This document shows, one piece after another, positions 40,818 through 46,898 of a DNA stretch of 64,000 nucleotides. The number at the start of each line of letters is the position of its first letter. Position 1 is the first letter of the stretch. The DNA is from Parazoarcus communis (GTDB taxonomy: Bacteria; Pseudomonadota; Gammaproteobacteria; Burkholderiales; Rhodocyclaceae): assembly GCF_003111665.1 (NCBI RefSeq), contig NZ_CP022188.1:310001-374000 (forward strand), given 5' to 3'. The position numbers were made by a program, and so were the translations under genes. A model generated the notes under the pieces. That model had not been told where the DNA came from and searched no databases. It saw only the letters and a program-made list of their open reading frames with translations.

Positions 40818-41393
40818 TCAGAGAATGGTGCGATAGGTCGCCAGCACCTTGGTCGTTTGCACAAGGCCTTGGCGCAGCAGGATTTCGAGATAGCGGTCCA
40901 CATCGATCGGCGGATGCTTGAGTTGGGCACGCTGGCGCTGCGCAGCCGACACTACGGCGGCCGCATCCAGATCCAGCAGGTTGTCCACAAACTCATCGGG
41001 GTGCTGCGATTCGATGCCGTACGGAGCCAGCAGATCGTTCGGGAAATCCCGTTCGTTGAACGTCACAATCACGCTCGCACCGCAGCGAATCGCCGCAGCC
41101 AGGACGTGCCGATCGTCCGGATCGGGCAATGTCAGGCCTGCCACGAGCGCTTCGTAGCCCTCCACCAAGCCGTCCGGAATGGCCCTGTCCATGAGATCCG
41201 ACGTCCTGTCGACCTGAACCCGGGTGAGATCGGGGCGGTTGATCAACAGGTTGCGTTTCCACTCCTCATGAATGGCTTGGCTCCACCGCGCCCGGAAGCG
41301 GCCAGACAGGCCGAGCCACATCAGGAAATCCCGCAGTGGCGCGGGATATAGAACGCACGCGTCGTAGACGGCGGTGAATGGGGAATGCCTCAT
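40818..41393 (-). CDS. PIN-domain toxin-like RNase
   Basis: A 191-residue protein with the PIN acidic set: AVYDACVLYP near the start (Asp10), a Glu in AIHEEWKRN (about 42), and DPDDRHVLAAAI and TFNERDFP later. PIN domains cut RNA. It overlaps the upstream HTH gene by ATGA, the toxin-antitoxin arrangement, and sits 17 bases before the TRIP13 gene, so it may be transcribed with the CBASS genes. A C-terminal helical part (VVSAAQRQRAQLKHPPIDVDRYLEIL) is unassigned. Confidence 0.75.
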   Translation of the reverse strand: MRHSPFTAVYDACVLYPAPLRDFLMWLGLSGRFRARWSQAIHEEWKRNLLINRPDLTRVQVDRTSDLMDRAIPDGLVEGYEALVAGLTLPDPDDRHVLAAAIRCGASVIVTFNERDFPNDLLAPYGIESQHPDEFVDNLLDLDAAAVVSAAQRQRAQLKHPPIDVDRYLEILLRQGLVQTTKVLATYRTIL

Positions 41394-41860
41394 TCGTATC
41401 CCATTCCCAACTCTTGCGACTGCTGAGCGAGTTCGGCCATCGCCTGCTCACTGGCGCGCTCGCGCGCTTCCTTGTACTGCATCAGATCGGCGAACCTCAC
41501 CCTGCGGTGCTTGCCGGTGCGATGAAATGCCAACACCCCATCTTCTAGCAGCTTGACGAAATGGGGACGGGACACGTTGAGCAAGTCCGCCGCCTCTTGG
41601 GTCGTCAGCTCTGCATGGACGGGCACCACCTTTACTGCATTGCCATCGGCCAACTCGGCCAGGATGTCGACCAGCAGGCGCAACGCCGAGGTAGGCAGTT
41701 CCACCTGATGAGCCTGTTTGTGGTCATCAAAGATCTGGATGTGCTGCGTCTCGAACTGGGTTGCGAGGTAAGCCGCCAAGGCACGTTGACCCTGGACGGC
41801 TGCCTTAACCTCTCCCGCGGCGGGAAGGGTCATCTTGGATTGGGCAGTGGCGGTGGTCAT
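41390..41860 (-). CDS. Excisionase-type HTH antitoxin or regulator
   Basis: A 156-residue protein. A MerR/excisionase-type DNA-binding domain occupies about 85-130 (LTTQEAADLLNVSRPHFVKLLEDGVLAFHRTGKHRRVRFADL). The N-terminal half is helical and probably dimerises. TAGGAG precedes the ATG. The -10/-35 promoter just upstream is overlapped by TCGAAA repeats that this protein may bind. The HTH-PIN order is the usual antitoxin-toxin layout; it could also control the CBASS genes behind it (inference). Confidence 0.78.
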   Translation of the reverse strand: MTTATAQSKMTLPAAGEVKAAVQGQRALAAYLATQFETQHIQIFDDHKQAHQVELPTSALRLLVDILAELADGNAVKVVPVHAELTTQEAADLLNVSRPHFVKLLEDGVLAFHRTGKHRRVRFADLMQYKEARERASEQAMAELAQQSQELGMGYE

Positions 41861-41894
41861 GGGTAGCTCCTAAGCGAAAACGGTTGCAGAGCCG

Positions 41895-41930
41895 ATCATA
41901 TTCGAAACACTCGAAAAACGCAATAATCGA
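41895..41930 (-). promoter_or_regulatory. Sigma70-type promoter with TCGAAA repeats for the HTH/PIN/CBASS operon
   Basis: Read on the minus strand: -35 TTGCGT (41918-41923), a 17-base spacer and -10 TATGAT (41895-41900), about 35 bases before the HTH start. Three TCGAAA copies (near 41902, 41911 and 41927) lie in and beside the spacer, ideal for repression. No other promoter is obvious before the CBASS genes. Confidence 0.7.
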
Positions 41931-42063
41931 AACGCGACCCGGGCTTTTGTAGGTTCGCTCGCGGCATGCCCAATCCGGTCGTCCGCCAGTTCCTATTGTT
42001 TGCGGCCTAAAACAGCCCTGATCTCCACGATCACCCCATTGCTGATCACACAGGAATGGCGCG

Positions 42064-42447
42064 ATGGTGGCTTCGATCTGGCTGCGCGCCGCGCATCGCG
42101 GCGTACCCACTCTTCTCGTGACGGCCCTCCTGCTGGGTCAGTCCCCGATGGCCTTGGCCGAGTCCCCTGCGCAGCGCCAGGAGCTGGTCGCCGCACTGCG
42201 CCAGCTCGACGCGCTGGAGCGCACCGTCGCGGACAGCGCCGCGCATGCCCCCATCCAGCCGGGCGAGCGCTACCACTTCGACTACCCGCGGCTGCTGGCT
42301 GACCTGGCGCGTGTTCGCGCCGGCATCCAGTTCCATCTGACGCCATCGCGCGCCCAGCCGCGCGACCCCTCCGAACTGGCCGGCGACTACCGCACCGAGC
42401 GGGCGACCGAGCCGCTGCCGGCGACGACTGCGGAGGGCAAGCCATGA
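42064..42447 (+). CDS. RAQPRD family ICE protein (TIGR01690)
   Basis: A 127-residue protein with a signal peptide (LLVTALLLGQSPMALAES). The family-naming RAQPRD motif is present literally in HLTPSRAQPRDPSEL near the C-terminus. It is exported and small and of unknown role; it is the first gene of the second transfer block and is separated here from traD-TIGR03747 by the CBASS patch. It overlaps the next gene (ATGA). Confidence 0.9.
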   Translation: MVASIWLRAAHRGVPTLLVTALLLGQSPMALAESPAQRQELVAALRQLDALERTVADSAAHAPIQPGERYHFDYPRLLADLARVRAGIQFHLTPSRAQPRDPSELAGDYRTERATEPLPATTAEGKP

Positions 42448-42677
42448 ACGGCGCCCAGGTCTCAGCATTTCAAGCCAACAGCGGCATCGCGCCTTCCGCG
42501 ATGGCGACCGTCCTGGTCGGCGTCGTGTTCGCGGTCCTGCTCGTGTGGGGCGTCTGGGCCATCCGAACGGCCTACGTGGGGTGGTCCGAGAGCCGCCTCA
42601 ACCAGCGCCAGTTCCTCGGCGTCTGCATCCGCTTCGTCGCGATGTACCTCGTCCTGAGTTTCTTCCTCCTGTCCTGA
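42444..42677 (+). CDS. TIGR03758 family ICE small membrane protein
   Basis: A 77-residue protein with two membrane helices (VLVGVVFAVLLVWGVWAI and FVAMYLVLSFFLLS) joined by a short loop (YVGWSESRLNQRQFLGVCIR). Size and sequence match TIGR03758, a small pilin-like or channel subunit next to TIGR03745 in MPF_G systems. A ribosome-binding site is not obvious, in line with coupling by the ATGA overlap. Confidence 0.85.
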   Translation: MNGAQVSAFQANSGIAPSAMATVLVGVVFAVLLVWGVWAIRTAYVGWSESRLNQRQFLGVCIRFVAMYLVLSFFLLS

Positions 42678-42693
42678 CCTGAAAGGCCCGACC

Positions 42694-43053
42694 ATGCACA
42701 ACCGCATCTTCACTTCCCGTTTTGCCCAGCGCGCCGCCGTGGCCCTGGGCGCCGCCGCGCTGCCCGCGCTGTCGTTCGCGCAAGGCTTGCCGCAGTTGGA
42801 GAACCCGACGCGCGGCACCGGCAACGGCATCATGGAGACGATCCGCAACTACGGCTACGACATCATCATGCTCGTGGCCCTGTTGGTGGTGGCGTCGATG
42901 TTCATCGGCGTGTGCTACCACGCCTACGGCACCTACGCGGAAATCCACACCGGCCGCAAGACCTGGGGCCAGTTCGGCCTCACGGTCGCCATCGGCGCCG
43001 TGCTGCTCGTGATCGGCATCTGGCTGCTCACCGAAGCCACCGGCATCCTGTAA
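42694..43053 (+). CDS. TIGR03745 family ICE protein (pilin-like)
   Basis: A 119-residue protein. A cleavable signal (ALGAAALPALSFAQG) is followed by two membrane helices (DIIMLVALLVVASMFIGVCYHAYG and FGLTVAIGAVLLVIGIWLLTEA). Two helices after a signal peptide is the pattern of VirB2-like pilins, and TIGR03745 is the likely pilin of this T4SS (inference from topology and order). AAAGGC precedes the ATG. Confidence 0.85.
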   Translation: MHNRIFTSRFAQRAAVALGAAALPALSFAQGLPQLENPTRGTGNGIMETIRNYGYDIIMLVALLVVASMFIGVCYHAYGTYAEIHTGRKTWGQFGLTVAIGAVLLVIGIWLLTEATGIL

Positions 43054-43064
43054 GCGAGGCCGGT

Positions 43065-43463
43065 ATGTCCGAGCAGCAGCACGTCCGTGCGGACGGAACG
43101 GTCACCTTCCTTCCGCACCGGCTCAACCGCCATCCCGTTGTCGTGCGCGGCCTCACCGCCGACGAGCTGTGGATCTGCTGCGGCCTGTCCGGCGCCGCCG
43201 GCCTGCTGGTCGGCGCGCCGCTGTCCTGGGTGTTCCGCACGATCGCGCTGGCGCCGACGTTCGTCGTCCTGGGCGTGGCCTTGGGCGTGTTCATCGGCGG
43301 CGGCATCCTGCGCCGCCTCAAGCGTGGGCGCCCCGACACCTGGCTGTATCGGCAACTGCAATGGCGCATCGCCACGCGCCATCCGCTGATGGCTGGCTGG
43401 GTCGGTGGCCATGTGCTGATCTCGCGCTCGGGCTTCTGGTCCACCCGCAGGAGCATGCGATGA
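43065..43463 (+). CDS. TIGR03750 family ICE membrane protein (VirB3-like)
   Basis: A 132-residue protein with two helices (WICCGLSGAAGLLVGAPLSWVF and APTFVVLGVALGVFIGGGIL). The N-terminus is LPHRLNRHPVVVRGLTADEL and a basic cytosolic tail (LRRLKRGRPDTWLYRQLQWRI) follows. The TIGR03750 family resembles VirB3 in topology. It overlaps the next gene by ATGA. Confidence 0.85.
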   Translation: MSEQQHVRADGTVTFLPHRLNRHPVVVRGLTADELWICCGLSGAAGLLVGAPLSWVFRTIALAPTFVVLGVALGVFIGGGILRRLKRGRPDTWLYRQLQWRIATRHPLMAGWVGGHVLISRSGFWSTRRSMR

Positions 43464-44152
43464 GCCGCTTCAAAAACGAGGTTACCCACCTGCAGGCGCA
43501 CATCAAGACCTTGCGGCTGGGCGCGGGCGCGCTGGTCGTCGTCGCCCTGGTCATGGGCGGCGGCTGGTGGAGCGCGCCGCGCGACCTGACCATCCACGTC
43601 CCGCCCGACCTGCGCTCTGGCAGTACCCGCAAGTGGTGGGAAGTGCCGCCCGAATCGGTCTATGCGTTCACGTTCTACGTGTTCCAGACGCTGAACCGCT
43701 GGCCGACCAATGGCGAAGAAGACTACTCGCGCAACCTCCACACGCTCTCGCCGTACCTCACCCCGTCCTGCCAGGCCTTCCTGCGGGCGGACTATGACTA
43801 CCGCCGCTCCACGGGCGAGCTGCGTCAGCGCGTGCGCGGCATCTACGAGATTCCCGGCCGCGGCTATGGCGACGACCCCACGGCGCGCGTGCGCACCGTA
43901 TCCGATCGCGACTGGGTGGTGACGCTGGACATCACGGCGGACGAGTACTACGGCGCCGAGCAGGTTAAACGCGCCCTGGTGCGCTATCCGATCAAGGTCA
44001 CGCGGGTGGACGTCGATCCCGCCCGCAACCCGTTCGGCCTGGCGCTGGACTGCTATGAGGGCGCGCCCCAGCGCATCAGTGCACCGGAGCCGGCGCGCCC
44101 GGCGCCGAGTGGCCTTTCTCCGCAAGCGCCTCAAGGAGGAAACACCCCATGA
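43460..44152 (+). CDS. TIGR03746 (PFL_4703) family ICE protein (VirB8/TraE-like)
   Basis: A 230-residue protein with one N-terminal helix (LGAGALVVVALVMGGGWWSA) and a periplasmic domain (IHVPPDLRSGSTRKWWEVPPESVYAFTFYVFQTLNRWPTNGE, YLTPSCQAFLRADYDYR, DWVVTLDITADEYYGAEQVKRALVRYPIKVTRV). This TraE/VirB8-like layout is the TIGR03746 family, a core inner-membrane scaffold. ATGA overlaps link both sides. Confidence 0.87.
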   Translation: MSRFKNEVTHLQAHIKTLRLGAGALVVVALVMGGGWWSAPRDLTIHVPPDLRSGSTRKWWEVPPESVYAFTFYVFQTLNRWPTNGEEDYSRNLHTLSPYLTPSCQAFLRADYDYRRSTGELRQRVRGIYEIPGRGYGDDPTARVRTVSDRDWVVTLDITADEYYGAEQVKRALVRYPIKVTRVDVDPARNPFGLALDCYEGAPQRISAPEPARPAPSGLSPQAPQGGNTP

Positions 44153-45060
44153 AGCATCCTGTACTCGCGCTGCTGGGGCTACTGGCCGTGGCCGCGGCAC
44201 CCGTCGCCCAGGCGGTGGAGATCCTGCGTTGGGAACGCATGCCACTGGCAGTGCCGCTGAAGGTCGGTCAGGAACGCATCGTGTTCATCAACCGGAACGT
44301 GCGCGTGGGCGTGCCCGCGGGCGTGGGCGAACGCCTGCGCGTGCAGAGTGCGGGCGGCGCGGTGTACCTGCGCGCCAGCGAGCCGATCGAGCCCACGCGG
44401 TTGCAACTGCAGGACGCCGACACGGGCGCGCTGATCCTGCTGGACATCGCAGCTGAACTGCCCAAGGACGGGGAAGCCGAGCTGGAGCCGGTGCGCATCG
44501 TCGAGGGTGACAGCGCACCGGGACGCTATGGCGAGCAAGCCGACAGTGCCGAGGCCCCGGCACGCGCCCAGGGCCAGGCAGGTGCGCGGACCGCGCGGCG
44601 CGAAACTCCGGTCCCTGTCGTGCTGACGCGCTTCGCCGCGCAGAACCTCTACGCACCGCTGCGCACCGTCGAGCCGCTTCCGGGCGTCATGCGGGCCAAC
44701 CTGCCCCGCGACCTCGACCTGGACACACTGATGCCAACGCTGCCGGTGCGCGCGGTCGCGCTCGCGTCGTGGCGCCTGGAAGACCAATGGGTGACTGCCG
44801 TGCGCCTCACCAACACCGGCGCCGACTGGGTCGCGCTCGACCCGCGCGTGCTGCAAGGCGATTTCCTCACCGCCACCTTCCAGCACGAGGCGCTGGGTCC
44901 GCGCGGCACGCCCGAGGACACGACCGTCCTCTACCTGGTCACGCGCGGCCGCGGCCTCGCGCAGTCGCTGCTGCCGGCGATTCACCGCTTCGACCCTGCC
45001 GTGCATCTGCCGCAGCCGGACGGCGACGAGAACGTCGAGGAGGCCCGCCATGCGCAGTAA
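44149..45060 (+). CDS. TIGR03749 family ICE protein (TraK/VirB9-like)
   Basis: A 303-residue secreted protein. The signal peptide is MKHPVLALLGLLAVAAAPVAQA. The mature protein is beta-rich (ILRWERMPLAVPLKVGQERIVFINRNVRVGVPAGV) with a second domain (VPVVLTRFAAQNLYAPLRTVEPLPGVMRANL). Its position between VirB8-like and VirB10-like genes and the family's usual length support a TraK/VirB9-type outer-membrane complex subunit. AAGGAGG precedes the ATG; the 3' end overlaps the next gene. Confidence 0.85.
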   Translation: MKHPVLALLGLLAVAAAPVAQAVEILRWERMPLAVPLKVGQERIVFINRNVRVGVPAGVGERLRVQSAGGAVYLRASEPIEPTRLQLQDADTGALILLDIAAELPKDGEAELEPVRIVEGDSAPGRYGEQADSAEAPARAQGQAGARTARRETPVPVVLTRFAAQNLYAPLRTVEPLPGVMRANLPRDLDLDTLMPTLPVRAVALASWRLEDQWVTAVRLTNTGADWVALDPRVLQGDFLTATFQHEALGPRGTPEDTTVLYLVTRGRGLAQSLLPAIHRFDPAVHLPQPDGDENVEEARHAQ

Positions 45061-46468
45061 CGGCCTGCTCAAGTGGCTGATGATCCCTGTCGCCATCCTG
45101 GTGCTGTTCGTCGGTATCCGGCTGTTCTCGGGTGGCGGCAGCACGGCGCCACCCGCGGCGGACAACGGCGCCCAGCTCACGCCCGAGGAAATGAAGGCGC
45201 TGGGCATCGAAGGCGACACCCCGCGCGACACCGTGGCGACGCTCGTTGCCCAAGTGAAGCAGTTGCGCACCGAGCTTCAGACCGCGCTCTCGGACAACAA
45301 GTCGCAGCGTGAAGAGAACCAGCGGCTGCGCCAGCGCGAGAACTCCATCGACCAGCGCATCAACTCGGCGCTCGAATCCGAGCGGTCCAACCTGCGCCGC
45401 GACCAGGAGCAGGCGGCCAGCGCGCGCCAGCAGACCGAAGGGCTGCTCGCCGACCTGCAGCGGCGCCTGGACAGCATCGGCGGGCGCGGCGGCGGCCATG
45501 CGGACCTGCCCGTGGGCCTGGGGCTGCAGGGCGGCGACGAGGCCGGCATGGAGGGCGGCGTGCGGTGGGTCGAGCCGGACGACGCAAAGCCCGCCGAGGG
45601 GCGCAACGCCGGTCGTGGCGCGAGCGGCGGAATGAGCTTCCCCACGAGCTTCGGCCCGGCGCAGAGCACGCTCGAAACCACCGCGGAAACCGTGGCGAAC
45701 GCGGGCGCGCAAGTCGCGGGCGTCAAGACCGCGAAGCCCGTCTATACCGTGCCGACCAACTCCACGCTCATGGGCTCGGTCGCGATGACGGCGCTGATCG
45801 GCCGTGTGCCGATCGACGGCACGGTGAACGATCCCTATCCGTTCAAAGTCCTGGTCGGGCCGGACAACCTGACGGCGAATGGCATCGACATTCCCGATGT
45901 GGCCGGCGCCGTGTTCAGCGGCACCGCCTCGGGCGACTGGACGCTTTCGTGCGTGCGCGGCCAGGTGCGCAGCATCACGTTCGTGTTCAACGACGGCACG
46001 ATCCGCACGATCCCCGAAGACCGCGAGGGCAACCAGCAGAATAACCAGCAACGCGACGGCTTGGGATGGATCAGCGACCCGCACGGCATCCCCTGCGTCA
46101 GCGGCGAGCGGCGCAGCAACGCCCAGCAGTACTTGGGCTCGCAGGCCCTGATCACGGCGGCCGGTGCCGGCGTGGCCTCGCTCATCGAGAGCGACAGCGG
46201 CCGCATGTCGTATGTCGGCTCGGACGGCTCCATCGGCACCGTGGGCATCAGCGGCCAGGAGGCGGTCGGCCAGATTCTGGCGGGCGGCGTGCGGGACATG
46301 TCGGCCTGGGTCAACAAGCTCTACGGCCAAGCGTTCGCCGCCGTCTATGTCCAGCCCGGCGCGAAGGTCGCCGTCCACCTCGAAAAGCCGCTCGCCATCG
46401 ACTTCGATCCCGAAGGCCGCAAGGTCGATCACCGCACAGGAGAAAGCCATGCTCTCGAACTTGAATAG
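45050..46468 (+). CDS. TIGR03752 (PFL_4705) family ICE protein (TraB/VirB10-like)
   Basis: A 472-residue protein with an N-terminal anchor (LLKWLMIPVAILVLFVGIRLF). A long coiled coil follows (about 75-140), then a Gly-rich linker and a C-terminal beta domain (YTVPTNSTLMGSVAMTALIGRVPIDGTVNDPYPFKVLVG; LGSQALITAAGAGVASLIESD; AVYVQPGAKVAVHLEKPLAIDFD). This is the TraB/VirB10 plan, spanning inner to outer membrane. It starts inside the stop region of TIGR03749. Confidence 0.87.
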   Translation: MRSNGLLKWLMIPVAILVLFVGIRLFSGGGSTAPPAADNGAQLTPEEMKALGIEGDTPRDTVATLVAQVKQLRTELQTALSDNKSQREENQRLRQRENSIDQRINSALESERSNLRRDQEQAASARQQTEGLLADLQRRLDSIGGRGGGHADLPVGLGLQGGDEAGMEGGVRWVEPDDAKPAEGRNAGRGASGGMSFPTSFGPAQSTLETTAETVANAGAQVAGVKTAKPVYTVPTNSTLMGSVAMTALIGRVPIDGTVNDPYPFKVLVGPDNLTANGIDIPDVAGAVFSGTASGDWTLSCVRGQVRSITFVFNDGTIRTIPEDREGNQQNNQQRDGLGWISDPHGIPCVSGERRSNAQQYLGSQALITAAGAGVASLIESDSGRMSYVGSDGSIGTVGISGQEAVGQILAGGVRDMSAWVNKLYGQAFAAVYVQPGAKVAVHLEKPLAIDFDPEGRKVDHRTGESHALELE

Positions 46469-46898
46469 CTTGGCCCGTGGCCTGGCGCTGGTCCTCGCCG
46501 TCGCGGCGCTCGCCGGCTGCGCCACCAGCAAGGAAAAGCTGCTGACCCACGGTGACCGCACGATGATGGACATCTGGCAGCAGGAGGCCGGGGACGGCGG
46601 TGGCGCAGCCGGACGGAACGCCGGCGGCCAACTGCTCGATGCGCGCCAGAGCCTGCGTCGGCCGCTGACCGACGCCGATATGCAGGCCGCACCTGCCGAG
46701 CAGATGCGCTACACGCGCACCGCGCGCAACGAGGTCCATCGCCAGTTCCAGCGCCTGCCCAATCCCGATCTCGTGATGTACGTGTACCCGCACCTGGCCG
46801 GCACCGATCCCGTGCCGGTGCCCGGCTACACGACCGTCTTCCCGCTGTACCAGCGCATTCAGTACGCGATGCCGGGTGAGCGCGTGGAGGACTACTGA
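46449..46898 (+). CDS. TIGR03751 family ICE lipoprotein (TraV/VirB7-like)
   Basis: A 149-residue lipoprotein with lipobox AALAGC (about 19-24). The body includes RQSLRRPLTDADMQAAPAEQMRYTRTARNEVHRQFQRLPNPDLVMYVYPHLAGTDPVPVPGYTTVFPLY, the conserved TIGR03751 signature. The start lies within the end of the TraB-like gene; the stop TGA overlaps the next ATG by one base. The likely role is outer-membrane anchoring of the T4SS core. Confidence 0.87.
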   Translation: MLSNLNSLARGLALVLAVAALAGCATSKEKLLTHGDRTMMDIWQQEAGDGGGAAGRNAGGQLLDARQSLRRPLTDADMQAAPAEQMRYTRTARNEVHRQFQRLPNPDLVMYVYPHLAGTDPVPVPGYTTVFPLYQRIQYAMPGERVEDY

